A DNA stretch of 64,000 nucleotides, from positions 521,750 to 585,749 of the forward strand of contig CAWADP010000020.1 of the NCBI GenBank assembly GCA_963780805.1. Reading direction: 5' to 3'. Numbering within the stretch: position 1 is the first letter of the stretch; every line of letters starts with the position of its first letter. Origin of the DNA: JASHVB01 sp963780805 (GTDB lineage Bacteria; Pseudomonadota; Alphaproteobacteria; Acetobacterales; Acetobacteraceae). Positions 47,328 through 56,450 of the stretch are shown here, in pieces. A program made the translations under genes and the position numbers. The notes under the pieces are model-generated. The model saw only the letters and a list, made by a program, of their open reading frames with translations, had not been told where the DNA came from and ran no database searches.

Positions 47328-48518
47328 TCAGGCAACCTTCGCCAATGATCCGTGCGGGTCGAGCACGAATTTGGCGGCGATGCCCTTGTCGAATTCGGCA
47401 TAACCCTTCGGTGCATCCTCAAGGCTGATAGCTTGGGCATTGACGATCTTCGCGATCGGCAGGCGGTCGTTCAGAAGCGCCATCATGAGTTGGCGGTTGT
47501 AGCGCAGCACGGGCGTCTGGCCGGTGTGAAAGGAATTCGACTTCGACCAGCCAAGGCCCAGGCGAAGACTGAGATTGCCGCTCCTGGCAGCTTCGTCCTG
47601 CGCCCCCGGATCTTCGGTGACATACAATCCCGGTATGCCGATGGCACCCGCCGGGCGGATGATCTCCATCGCCTGGTTCAGTACGACGGCCGGCTGGCCG
47701 CCGCCGCCATGGCCCTTGGCTTCGAAACCCACCGCATCGATAACCGCATCGACCGTGGGTTCGCCGACGATCGCCGCCACCTGCTCCCCGAGACGATCGT
47801 GCTTGCTAAGATCGATCGGAACAAAGCCGACATTCCTGGCGTGGCTCAGCCGCGCCTCGTTCATATCGCCAATCATGATCACACCCGCACCCAGAAGCTG
47901 GGCGGAGGCGGCCGCCGCGAGGCCGACCGGACCGGCACCGGCGACATAGACGGTCGAGCCCGGTTTGACCCCCGCAGTCAAGGCGCCGTGGAATCCGGTT
48001 GGCAGTATGTCCGTCAGCATGGTCAGGTCCATGATCTTGGACAGCGCCTGGTCCTTGTCGGGGAATCTGAGCAGGTTGAAGTCGGCATAGGGGACCATGA
48101 CGTAGCGGGCCTGGCCGCCAATCCAGTCACCCATGTCGACATAGCCATAGGCGCCCCCGGCGCGACCAGGGTTGACCGTCAGGCACACGCCAGTATTTGT
48201 TTCCCGGCAGGCGCGGCACCGTCCACAGGCAACGTTGAACGGTACGGACACAAGATCTCCCAAATCGACCATCTCGACATCGGAGCCCTTCTCAATCACC
48301 TCGCCCGTGATTTCGTGCCCGAGCACCATGCCGGCCGGGGCAGTCGTGCGACCGCGGACCATGTGCTGGTCGGATCCGCAGATATTGGTAGAGATCACCT
48401 TCAGGATCACGCCATGCTGGATCTTGCGGCCCCGCGGGTTCTCAAACTTGGGGTCCGCGATATCCTGAACCTGAACTTCTCCAGGCTTGGTATAGACGAC
48501 GCCGCGATTTTTGCTCAT
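47328..48518 (-). CDS. fdhA: Glutathione-independent formaldehyde dehydrogenase
   Basis: 396 residues from the ATG at 48518 with GAGG upstream. A zinc-dependent medium-chain dehydrogenase: catalytic zinc ligands C47 and H68-E69, structural zinc cysteines C98, C101, C104 and C112, and Rossmann motif VYVAGAGPVGLAAA. The long loop and the AVGFEAKGHGGG segment are those of Pseudomonas putida-type formaldehyde dismutase/dehydrogenase, which oxidises formaldehyde with tightly bound NAD+ and no thiol cofactor. A 30-bp element shared with the pirin/HD promoter region lies about 135 bp upstream. Confidence 0.92.
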   Translation of the reverse strand: MSKNRGVVYTKPGEVQVQDIADPKFENPRGRKIQHGVILKVISTNICGSDQHMVRGRTTAPAGMVLGHEITGEVIEKGSDVEMVDLGDLVSVPFNVACGRCRACRETNTGVCLTVNPGRAGGAYGYVDMGDWIGGQARYVMVPYADFNLLRFPDKDQALSKIMDLTMLTDILPTGFHGALTAGVKPGSTVYVAGAGPVGLAAAASAQLLGAGVIMIGDMNEARLSHARNVGFVPIDLSKHDRLGEQVAAIVGEPTVDAVIDAVGFEAKGHGGGGQPAVVLNQAMEIIRPAGAIGIPGLYVTEDPGAQDEAARSGNLSLRLGLGWSKSNSFHTGQTPVLRYNRQLMMALLNDRLPIAKIVNAQAISLEDAPKGYAEFDKGIAAKFVLDPHGSLAKVA

Positions 48519-48866
48519 GAAACACCTCGCTTGCAGGGTGGTAAGACGGGGAAGATTGGTGTCTGTTGACTGTTCGCATGCGGTTCGCGGGGCTGAACAA
48601 GCCGCGCTCGCCATTCCAATTTCGCATGAACACATGAGCATCGAATACGGAAGGGGAATCCTATGCTTTGGTTTAATGCAGGTATCCTCCCGTCCGACCC
48701 TGCCCGCCCCTTGAAGGACTCGCATCACCCTCTGGTTGAAAACGAATGGCGGCTTGGCGTGCAGCTGACGCCATGACCTCCAGAACATTCGAAAGCAGAC
48801 AAAGCGACGCTGCGAGCAGCAATCAGGCCGCCCGAAGAGGTCCGTATCCCCTTCGGGCCACAGAGC
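48519..48866. other. Upstream region of fdhA
   Basis: No credible gene. It contains the conserved element at 48651-48680 and a C-rich stretch with CCTTGAAGG near 48710. The isochorismatase-type gene upstream is read in the same direction and ends at 48867, so fdhA appears to have its own promoter here. Confidence 0.45.
48651..48680 (-). promoter_or_regulatory. Conserved promoter-region element, copy 1 (fdhA)
   Basis: The plus-strand text AAGGGGAATCCTATGCTTTG followed by GTTTAATGC closely matches copy 2 at 50901-50930 (AAGGAGATCCTATACTTTTG, GTCTAATGC). Both copies lie 110-135 bp upstream of minus-strand genes and are followed by a similar CCCTGCC...GAAGG block. I infer a shared regulator site or promoter core. 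Confidence 0.55.
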
Positions 48867-49502
48867 TCAGCGGGAGCCTTCCTTGAGGGCCAGCAACTGC
48901 CACTCCCAACGGAGCCCCTGTCCGAATCCGCCGCCCAACTCGGCGAACAGGTTGGCGACGTCGTCGGCCGTCTTCGTCCGGCCCCAGTCGCGCTGAAGCT
49001 CGCTGACATAGGAGGCAACGGTGAGCGGACGCGCGCCGACTTGCATCATGCGCTGCACGGCGCGCTCGTGCGACTCGACGCTGCCGCCGCCCGAAGCGTC
49101 GGTGACGATATAGATCTCGTGTCCCGCCGCGATCGCAGAGAGCACCGGCATGGTCAGGCAGACCTCGGTCCAAAGGCCCGCCATTACCAGCTTCTTCTTG
49201 CCGGTGGCCTGCGCCCAGGCGCGAACCCGCTTGTCATCCCAGGCATTGAGACCGGTGCGGTCGATCGGGACCTGGTCCGGATGCACCGCCTGGATTTCCT
49301 TGATCAGGTCCTGGCGTTCTGCAAAGGCCGTGGTGAACAATGTCGGCACGCCGAAGATCTTGGCGCCCTTCGCGAGCATCACCGTGTTATTGACGATCGT
49401 GTCGTTGGCGTGCGAGCGCACGGCAAGCAACTGCAGATATTGATGGTCGATCAGCAGGAGCGCGTGATTGTCACTCGTCAGCAAGGTGTCGTCGGTGGTC
49501 AT
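48867..49502 (-). CDS. Isochorismatase-family cysteine hydrolase (YcaC-like)
   Basis: 211 residues from the ATG at 49502. The cysteine-hydrolase triad is visible as D19 (LLLIDHQYLQ) and C115 (AGLWTEVCLTMPV) with the intervening basic residue region. The RTGLNAWDDKRVRAW segment and overall length match the YcaC branch. The substrate of this branch is unknown. Such genes often sit with pirin and alcohol dehydrogenase genes in oxidative/electrophile-stress loci, as here. Confidence 0.88.
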   Translation of the reverse strand: MTTDDTLLTSDNHALLLIDHQYLQLLAVRSHANDTIVNNTVMLAKGAKIFGVPTLFTTAFAERQDLIKEIQAVHPDQVPIDRTGLNAWDDKRVRAWAQATGKKKLVMAGLWTEVCLTMPVLSAIAAGHEIYIVTDASGGGSVESHERAVQRMMQVGARPLTVASYVSELQRDWGRTKTADDVANLFAELGGGFGQGLRWEWQLLALKEGSR

Positions 49503-49632
49503 GATGGATCCCTTTCGTACGCTCGCTGGGGTTCCGCGCGGACCAGCGTCCGGCGGTTGGAGACGGAGCAAGAGCACGCCGTCCCGATGGCGATGGGAGG
49601 GACCCCGATCCCTGGCCGGATCGGGGCTGGGG

Positions 49633-50514
49633 TCAGGCCGCGCCGGCGGTTTGGTCCATCGTCGCGAAGCGGCCCTTGTTGTAGTCGTCGATCGCCTGGC
49701 GGATCTCGGCTTTGCTGTTCATCACGAACGGGCCTCGGCCGACAATCGGTTCGTCGATCGGCTCGCCGGTGAGGACGAGCAGTGTCGCCTCGCCGAAGCT
49801 CTGGAGCGTTAGCTGGCTGCCCGCGGGATCGAGCAGCAGCATTTCTGCATCGCGCAGCGGCTCGCCCTCCACCGTGATATGCCCGTCCAGCACGACAAGC
49901 ATGGCGGTATGGCCCTCGGGCAGGTCCAGCGTGACATCGGCGTGCCGGTTCAGCCGCACGTCCCATACATTGATCGGGGTGAAGGTGCGCGCAGGGCCCG
50001 TGGTGCCGAGATAGTCGCCGGCGATGATCCGCGCCTTGCCGGCGCCGCCCGGCAGGTCCACCACCGGCACATCGGCGGAGAGGATGCTCTGATAGCTGGC
50101 GGCCGCCATCTTGTCCCTGGAGGGCAAGTTGACCCAGAGCTGCACCATCCGGAAGGGCCCGCCCGTCTTGGCAAAGGCTGGCGAATGATATTCCTCATGG
50201 ATGATCCCGCTTGCAGCGGTCATCCACTGGACGTCGCCCGGGCCGATCACGCCGCCATTGCCGGCGGAATCGCGATGCTCGACCTGGCCGTCATAGACGA
50301 TGGTTACCGTCTCGAAGCCGCGATGCGGGTGCTGGCCAACCCCGCGTCGCGCGGTCGTCGGCGCGAACTGATGCGGGCCCGCATAGTCGAGCAGCAGAAA
50401 CGGACTGATTTGCGCGCCCAGGGTATCGTAGGAAAATAGCGAGCGGACCGGGAAACCGTCGCCCACCCAATGGCTGCGTTCATTGCCGTAGCGGCCGAGT
50501 AGGTTCTTGTGCAT
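49633..50514 (-). CDS. Pirin family protein
   Basis: 293 residues from the ATG at 50514 with GGAG ten bases upstream. Bicupin fold: first cupin with metal-binding HPHRGFETVTIVYDGQVEHRD split over strands, and IHEEYHSPAF; the second cupin contains DLPEGHTAMLVVLDG and the C-terminal GRGPFVMNSKAEIRQAIDDY pattern of bacterial pirins. Members act as quercetinase-like dioxygenases or redox-sensing co-regulators. It follows the HD-domain remnant and is probably transcribed from the promoter region near 50900. Confidence 0.92.
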   Translation of the reverse strand: MHKNLLGRYGNERSHWVGDGFPVRSLFSYDTLGAQISPFLLLDYAGPHQFAPTTARRGVGQHPHRGFETVTIVYDGQVEHRDSAGNGGVIGPGDVQWMTAASGIIHEEYHSPAFAKTGGPFRMVQLWVNLPSRDKMAAASYQSILSADVPVVDLPGGAGKARIIAGDYLGTTGPARTFTPINVWDVRLNRHADVTLDLPEGHTAMLVVLDGHITVEGEPLRDAEMLLLDPAGSQLTLQSFGEATLLVLTGEPIDEPIVGRGPFVMNSKAEIRQAIDDYNKGRFATMDQTAGAA

Positions 50515-50572
50515 TGAACTTCTCCGTAGCGATCGGCGGAGCAGCATTCGCGTTGCCCCACCACGAAATTCG

Positions 50573-50791
50573 CGATCGGGACTGCTATGCGGATGCGTCA
50601 GTCCCATGTCGTGAAACATCGCGCCGGCATACGGCCGCGCGGCACCGAGCGTCGGGCCGCGGCGCACGCCAGTAGTAGACGCGGCTGGAATGGTGAATCA
50701 GCGGCGGTGAGTCCGTATCTTGCATGATCTCGGTTATCTCCTGCGCGAGCTTGCTGTCAGGAATTTGGATTGCTGCAATTCCGATCACCAT
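50573..50791 (-). pseudogene. HD-domain hydrolase, N-terminal fragment
   Basis: From the ATG at 50791: IAAIQIPDSKLAQEITEIM, then LIHHSSRVYYW, the opening of a small HD-domain family. After a frame slip near 50665, AARPYAGAMFHDMGLT supplies the HD pair. The sequence then departs from the family and meets the pirin leader. More than half of the protein is missing. Confidence 0.6.
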
Positions 50792-50900
50792 CCTCGTTCC
50801 CCTCTCGAACGTCGCGCGCACTGTCCGCTTGCGGTCCGATGTGGAGCGACAGGTGGTGCGTAGCATCGCGAAATCAAAGGGAGACGCGGCAATACTGCGG

Positions 50901-50930
50901 GAAGGAGATCCTATACTTTTGTCTAATGCC
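50901..50930 (-). promoter_or_regulatory. Conserved promoter-region element, copy 2 (HD/pirin)
   Basis: AAGGAGATCCTATACTTTTG then GTCTAATGC on the plus strand, about 110 bp upstream of the HD remnant start and 168 bp upstream of the divergent regulator B gene. It matches copy 1 at 48651-48680 at about 24 of 28 positions. The 50792-51097 gap holds nothing else recognisable. Confidence 0.55.
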
Positions 50931-51097
50931 TCTGCTCCCTGCCTCGAAGGCGCGGATCGAGCCGACATTGATCTCTCGGGTTGCGGGATGTCGCCGCGGC
51001 CGGTGGCAGTTCACGCCAGGCATCGCGTATGCCGTCATTTCGTGGGAGCGCCGGGTCGCCTTGCAATCCGATGAGATCGGATTCACGATGAATTGCC

Positions 51098-53968
51098 ATG
51101 GGTCCCGCAACCGTTGCCCCGGCGGCAATCGAGTTCGGCCGTTTCCGAGCCCTGCCGCATCGACGCGAGCTGCTTGCCGACAATCTGCCGGTGGAACTCG
51201 GCGCGCGCGCGTTCAACTTGCTGATGGCACTGATCGAGGCGCGCGGACATGTTGTCAGCAAGGATGAGTTGATCGAGCGCGTTTGGCCGGGCCGGATCGT
51301 TGAGGAGAATAATCTGGCTATTCAGGTCCTGGCGCTGCGCAAGGCGTTCGCGGCCGACCGGGGCCTGATCCGCACGGTCTTCGGACGGGGCTATCGATTT
51401 ACTGGAGAGATCCGCACGGTCTCGGCGTCTGATGTGCAGAAAGCCGTGGGGGTGCCTGACGCGGCGCCCCCACCATCCCGCCCGCCCACGAACCTGCCGG
51501 CGCCGGTTTCCGAACTGATCGGCCGCGACGCCGAGCTGGCCGATATCCTGGACCTCAACGCCTCCCACCGCCTCGTCACCCTGACCGGCGCCGGAGGCAT
51601 CGGCAAGACGCGGCTCGGCTTTGAGTTGGCACGTCACCAATTATCCAGATTCGCCGATGGGGTCTGGGCCGCCGAGCTGGCGCCGTTGTCCGATCCCGAC
51701 CTCGTCCCGGTCACCGTCGCCACCGCGCTCGGGCTCGAACTCGCTTCGGGTAAGGTATCGCCGCAATCCGTCGCGAATGCGCTCCGTTCGAAGCAACTCA
51801 TGCTTGTGCTCGACAATTGCGAGCATGTGGTCGATGCGGCGGCACGAATGGCCGAGGCGTTGTTGCGCGTAAATCCGGCAGTGCGGGTGATCGCCACAAG
51901 CCGCGAACCACTCCGGATTGGGGGCGAGTGGGTTTACCTGGTACCGCCGCTCGCTGTTCCCCCGGAAGGTAGCCCGGCCAGTGAGAACCCGCTTCGCTAT
52001 GGCGCCATCCGGCTGTTCTACGAGCGGGCCCGCGCCACCGAGGCAAACGTTCCGTCCGACGCACGCACGACGTCCGCGATCACCGGAATTTGTCGTCGCC
52101 TCGACGGGATCCCGCTGGCGATCGAGCTTGCGGCGGCCCGTGCCGCGTCGCTTGGGATAGAGGGACTCGCGGCCGGGCTCGACGACCGTTTCCGGCTCCT
52201 GGCACTGGGCCGCCGGACCACGCTGCCCCGCCATCAGACGCTGCGAGGGACGCTTGACTGGAGCTACGAGCTGCTGACCGAGCCCGAGCGCGTGGTGCTG
52301 CGTCGGCTGGCGATCTTCGCCGGCGGCTTCACACTACAGGCCGCGGAGGCGGTCGTGGCGGGTGACAAATTCACGACGGTGGATCTCGTCGATTGCGCGG
52401 TGAACCTGGTCGCGAAATCGCTTGTCGGCACCGACGCCAGCGGCGCGACGCGACGTTACCGGCTGCTCGAAACGACGCGAGCCTATGCGCTCGAGAAGCT
52501 CGCTGAGGCTGGCGAGTTCGACACGGTGGCGCGACGCCATGCCAGGCGATATCTGGATCTTTTTGCGGGCGCCGAGGCGCAGGCGGAGACGCGGCCAACC
52601 GCCGAATGGCTGGCGGACTATGTCCCGAGGATCGACAATGTACGCGCGGCGCTCGACTGGGCGTTTTCGCCTTCCGGTGACGCCTCGATCGGTGTGGCAT
52701 TGACCGCCGCCGCGGTGCCCTTGTGGATGCATTTGTCACTGATGGAGGAGTGCCGCGCGCGGGTTGAGCGAGCTCTCGCTGCGATCGATGCCGGGACGGG
52801 CCGCGACGCCCACCGGGAGATGCGGCTGGATGCGGCGCTTGCTCAATCGCTGATGTATGGCAGAGGCCCGGTTTCCGAAATTGAAGCGATCGGGACAAAA
52901 GCGCTCCAGATCGCGGAGATCCTGGACGACATCGAGTACCAGTTACGCTCGATCTGGGGTTTGTGGTCTTTTCACATCAGTACCGGCCGGCAAAGCGTCG
53001 CTCTCAGCCTGGCTCAACGGTTCCATGCGTTGGCGGCGAAGCGGTCCGATCTGAATGATCGCCTGGTCGCCGAGCGAATGCTCGGTGGGTCGCAGTATTA
53101 TCTGGGCGATTTGCCAAGCGCGCGACGCCACCTTGAGCGCGTGCTCGTCCAGGACGCCGCTCTGGTCCAGAGATGGCAATTCGTTCGCTTTCAGGTCGAC
53201 CCGAGGGCGGACGCGCGGGCCTACCTTGCCCGGGTCCTGTGGTTGCAGGGATTGCCGGATCAGGCGATGCGGACCGCCGAACGCAGCCTGGAGGACGTCC
53301 GGGCGACCAATCACGCAACGTCGCTGGGTAACGCTCTCGCCGTGGCGGCATGCCCGATCGCGCTGTGGTCAGGCGATCTGGCCGCGGCGGAACATTATGT
53401 GGCAATGCTGCTCGACCATTCGGCAAGGCATGTGCTCGGGCGCTGGCGCGCCTTTGGCCGCTGTTATCAGGGAATGCTTGTCATCCAACGCGGTGATGTC
53501 AACGCCGGATTACGGCTGCTGTGCGCCATCTTCGCCGATCCAGCCACGGCCGGATCCGTCGCGCGGTTGATTGCATTCCTTATTTCAGCGGCTTCCCGCC
53601 ATGCCGGGCAGATCGCCGACGGGCTCCCCGCGATCGAGGAGGCGATCGTCCGATCCGAGTTCACCGAAGAACGGTGGCTCATCCCTGAGCTGATGCGCAT
53701 CAAGGGCGAGACCCTTCTGTGGCGGGGCGCGCCCGGAGCCGCAGCGGCGGCCGAGGCCCATTTCCGGCAAGCGCTCGACCGGGCGCGTCAGCAAGGCGCT
53801 CTGTCGTGGGAACTGCGCGCCGCCACGAGCCTTGCCCGGCTGTGGCGCGACCAGGCTCGGCGCAAAGAGGCGTACGCGCTTTTGGCACCAGTTTATAACC
53901 GGTTCACCGAGGGATTCACGACGGCCGATTTGAAAGACGCAAAGACGCTGCTCGAGGAACTGGCGTGA
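51098..53968 (+). CDS. Winged-helix / NB-ARC ATPase / TPR transcriptional regulator (B)
   Basis: 956 residues, intact. Same architecture as regulator A: OmpR-type winged helix (to about residue 105, RVWPGRIVEENNLAIQVLALRKAF), a proline-rich linker, NB-ARC-like ATPase with Walker A GAGGIGKT at 164-171 and MLVLDNCEHV, winged-helix/effector segment LRGTLDWSYELLTEPE, then TPR-like helices with the C-terminal TSLARLWRDQ and VYNRFTEGFTTADLKDA shared with A. It is divergent from the HD/pirin genes and close to the conserved element at 50901, so control of that unit is likely. A and B lie toward opposite ends of the accessory segment. Confidence 0.92.
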   Translation: MGPATVAPAAIEFGRFRALPHRRELLADNLPVELGARAFNLLMALIEARGHVVSKDELIERVWPGRIVEENNLAIQVLALRKAFAADRGLIRTVFGRGYRFTGEIRTVSASDVQKAVGVPDAAPPPSRPPTNLPAPVSELIGRDAELADILDLNASHRLVTLTGAGGIGKTRLGFELARHQLSRFADGVWAAELAPLSDPDLVPVTVATALGLELASGKVSPQSVANALRSKQLMLVLDNCEHVVDAAARMAEALLRVNPAVRVIATSREPLRIGGEWVYLVPPLAVPPEGSPASENPLRYGAIRLFYERARATEANVPSDARTTSAITGICRRLDGIPLAIELAAARAASLGIEGLAAGLDDRFRLLALGRRTTLPRHQTLRGTLDWSYELLTEPERVVLRRLAIFAGGFTLQAAEAVVAGDKFTTVDLVDCAVNLVAKSLVGTDASGATRRYRLLETTRAYALEKLAEAGEFDTVARRHARRYLDLFAGAEAQAETRPTAEWLADYVPRIDNVRAALDWAFSPSGDASIGVALTAAAVPLWMHLSLMEECRARVERALAAIDAGTGRDAHREMRLDAALAQSLMYGRGPVSEIEAIGTKALQIAEILDDIEYQLRSIWGLWSFHISTGRQSVALSLAQRFHALAAKRSDLNDRLVAERMLGGSQYYLGDLPSARRHLERVLVQDAALVQRWQFVRFQVDPRADARAYLARVLWLQGLPDQAMRTAERSLEDVRATNHATSLGNALAVAACPIALWSGDLAAAEHYVAMLLDHSARHVLGRWRAFGRCYQGMLVIQRGDVNAGLRLLCAIFADPATAGSVARLIAFLISAASRHAGQIADGLPAIEEAIVRSEFTEERWLIPELMRIKGETLLWRGAPGAAAAAEAHFRQALDRARQQGALSWELRAATSLARLWRDQARRKEAYALLAPVYNRFTEGFTTADLKDAKTLLEELA

Positions 53969-54099
53969 GATGGTGACCGGCTCGTAAGGCTCTGCCGGGA
54001 AATAACCGCTCCACCGATTCGCCGAAATGCAAGGTGGCAACTCGGAACCTGCCTTGCTTTAACTCGTTTATTTCCCCTCGGGCCCTAAGCAAATCTCCG

Positions 54100-54105
54100 T
54101 TGCAG
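54100..54105. repeat. TTGCAG boundary hexamer, right
   Basis: First six bases of the right TPR fragment, matching 35679-35684. On the minus strand it encodes Leu-Gln in the same codon phase at both sites. Confidence 0.6.
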
Positions 54106-54800
54106 CAACTGGGCGAGGTTGTTGAGGCAAATCGCGACGTTCGGATGGTCGTTGCCGAGGCTTGCCTGGGTAATGGCCAGTGCGTCGCGCATCAGCGGCT
54201 CCGCCTCGCCGAGCCGGTTGGTGTCTTGCAGCAACTGGGCGAGGTTGCTGAGGCGAATCGCGACGTTGGGATGGTCGTTGCCGAGGCTTGCCGCGTCGAT
54301 GGCGAGCGCGCGGCGTATCAGCGGCTCCGCCTCGCCGAGCCGGTTGGTGGTCTGCAGCAACCCGGCGAGGTTGTTGAGATCGCGCGCAACATTCGGATGG
54401 TGCTTCCCGAGGCTTGCCTCATCGATGGCGAGCGCGTGGCGCAGCGGCGGTTCGGAGCGGGCGTACAGCGCCTTGGCCAGAAACAGCACACCGAGATTGT
54501 TGATCAGTCGCGCGGTCGGCTCGGCAATGCCGGCCGCATCCGCGTGCGCCGCCACCGTCTCGGCATGCGGCGCCAGCGGATCGAGCCGCGACCAGTTCCA
54601 CACGTCGCCCGCATCGCCGGTGTCGAACGCCGTGGCCACCCACCGCAGTGCCTCGACCAGCCGCGCCTGCGCCGCCCCTGCCTGCCCCAGTCCACGCCGC
54701 GTCACGTCCTGCACCAGCCGGTGCACCAGGAACAACTCGCCCTCGGCATCACGCGTCGCCAGCGAATAGGTCGCCAGGTCGCGTCGCAGCTTTCGATGTA
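54100..54800 (-). pseudogene. TPR protein, N-terminal fragment (right of island)
   Basis: Read leftward: a linker typical of STAND/TPR proteins (LATYSLATRDAEG, FLVHRLVQDVTRRGL), helical segments (WNWSRLDPLAPHAETVAAHA, ARLINNLGVLFLAKALYARS), then three 42-residue TPR units (HALAIDEASLGKHHPNVA, LNNLAGLLQTTNRLGEAEPL). It stops abruptly at the Leu-Gln codons at 54105-54100 where island sequence begins. The N-terminal ATPase part is missing: near 54800 the frame changes to an unrelated HPNAPTLLHQLANYIES stretch that itself looks like a TPR piece. The C-terminal half is at 34982-35684. Confidence 0.78.
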
Positions 54801-55000
54801 GTTAGCCAACTGGTGCAGCAGGGTCGGCGCGTTGGGGTGTTTGCCTCACCATCGGGATAAGGCAGGAGAGCGATGAAGCTACGGTGGCGAAAATCCCAGG
54901 GCCGCCACTAACTATCATCAGTTATTTTTGTTGACATGACCGCCCCTTCTGCGGTAAACACCGTGCCGATTACGTCCCACCTTCCCACGGCGCCAGAGGA

Positions 55001-55639
55001 ATGAACCACCAGAACCACACCGTCCCGGCCAAAGCCTGTTCCCCCGATGCGGATCGGGCGGGTCCAGACGCGCCCGGGCGCCAACCGGAGTGGCTCGTTC
55101 ACATCCTTGCCCTGCTCGTCTTTCTCCTGCGCAAGCACTTGCCCGGATACGGCATGGGCCTGCTGCTGCCGTCCTGGTGGCACGACCGGCCGGACCTGCC
55201 GCTTGGCTCGGTGCAGGCCCTCGCCGCGTCGATCCGCGGCAACTACGGCAACCAGATCGCCTGGACGTGCCGCCGCCGCGGCATCGGCCCGGGGCATCCC
55301 GACTGGCCGGAGATCTCCCGCGCCATCGTGGCGTTTGGCGGCAGCCTGAAGGGGTTCCGCGCCGGCCTGCCGCCATGCGGCCTGCAATGGTGGGAGAACC
55401 CCCATCTCGGGACCGGCATGAGCGGCGAAGACACACCGACCCCGGCCGCCGACGCAATCGCGCTGCTGCTGTCACGACAGACTGTCGCGGACGCTCCGCC
55501 GCCGTCTCTGACCGTTGTGCCTGCCGAACCCGAGCATGCGGTGTTGCCTGCGCCTCGGCGGCAGATCCATGCCCGTGCGGCGACCGGTCCCCCGAGGGGT
55601 CCGCCGTCTGTCTGGGGCTACCAATTCTGTCATGCCTGA
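55001..55639 (+). CDS. Conserved hypothetical protein, Acetobacteraceae type
   Basis: 212 residues. A hydrophobic segment (HILALLVFLLRKHLPGYGM, about residues 34-52) precedes a Trp-rich conserved stretch (LLPSWWHDRPDLP), a small helical motif (IRGNYGNQIAWTCRRRGIG) and a GGSLKGFRAG loop, with a variable Pro-rich tail. I associate this layout with Acetobacteraceae genomes, where such genes occur in many copies; the function is unknown. RBS-like sequence before the ATG is weak. The last third may be out of the natural frame, as it is low in family-like residues. Confidence 0.6.
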   Translation: MNHQNHTVPAKACSPDADRAGPDAPGRQPEWLVHILALLVFLLRKHLPGYGMGLLLPSWWHDRPDLPLGSVQALAASIRGNYGNQIAWTCRRRGIGPGHPDWPEISRAIVAFGGSLKGFRAGLPPCGLQWWENPHLGTGMSGEDTPTPAADAIALLLSRQTVADAPPPSLTVVPAEPEHAVLPAPRRQIHARAATGPPRGPPSVWGYQFCHA

Positions 55640-56100
55640 ATGATCGGGGCCGGAGCATGGCCAGCCCCGCCGTCCTGATTCGCGCCGTCGCAGCCCCGAG
55701 CGGGATCGCATGGCGCGGCGCGGCGCTACAACGGCAAGAACCTGAGCAACAGCAGCAGCGCCTTCTCCCTCCCATCCGCCCGGTGCGGCGTGTGGCGGCG
55801 CAAGTGAAAACACCGGATGACGCGGATGCTCCCTGGGGTCGTTAGCCCGAGGGCAGGCGCGGATCGTCTGAGTGTGTCGCGGCAGCGCGATCGCTCCTGC
55901 CAGGTCTATGGCGTTGGCCGCGATCGTGCCGGCCGGCAGCCGGTCCATCTGCGTCCGCCTTCGGGCGACGACCCGAGCATCCGCGCCTGCCCGCGGGCTG
56001 CGACCCGAGGGTTCGTCTGCTTCTTGTCCGCATTCCAACTCTTCCTTTGCCGCCAACCGCGCCACAGGTTCGCTACGCCCCCGAGCGTCCCGCACGAACC

Positions 56101-56203
56101 GTCTCGCAGAAAACGAAACGAGACGATCGCGAGACAGACCGCTGCTCAGTCTCAATCCGCTGGGGAAAATCTCGCGGAATTCCTAATGAGACGCCCGTGA
56201 GAC
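56101..56203. repeat. 103-bp GTCTC/GAGAC repeat, copy 1
   Basis: Begins GTCTCGCAGAAAACGAAACG and ends GACGCCCGTGAGAC. Contains the dyad GTCTCGC (56101-56107) / GCGAGAC (56129-56135) and a second GTCTCA / TGAGAC dyad, so two hairpins are possible. Copy 2 has exactly the same length. Confidence 0.85.
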
Positions 56204-56347
56204 CCCAATTCCGTCACAGCTCACCCCGAGCAATCCGTTCCCGGTTCCGCACCCCCCCGGGCTGCCCGGCGTACAGATTTCTCGCACCAGAACCCCATGC
56301 ACCAGAACAAGCGGCGTGAAGGAGCAGCACCCGGTATGCACGATCCC

Positions 56348-56450
56348 GTCTCGCAGGAAACGAAACGAGACGATTGCGAGACACGGCGGGGGTGCGTCTC
56401 ATTCCGCCCGGCGGAATCTCGCGCGCTTCCTAACGAGACGCCCGTGAGAC
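56348..56450. repeat. 103-bp GTCTC/GAGAC repeat, copy 2
   Basis: Same orientation and length as copy 1, roughly 80% identical, with the GTCTCGC/GCGAGAC dyad and the CTAAYGAGACGCCCGTGAGA end strictly kept while the middle has diverged. This pattern suggests that folded structure or protein binding is conserved. Confidence 0.85.

Noticed and set aside
55472..56155. A 227-codon minus-strand frame in the 55-56 kb gap
   Set aside because: It is arginine-rich without motifs, overlaps the end of the hypothetical gene antisense, and includes part of the 103-bp repeat.
56101..56450. The paired 103-bp repeat as a CRISPR array
   Set aside because: Only two units, much longer than CRISPR repeats, with diverged centres and no cas genes in the window.
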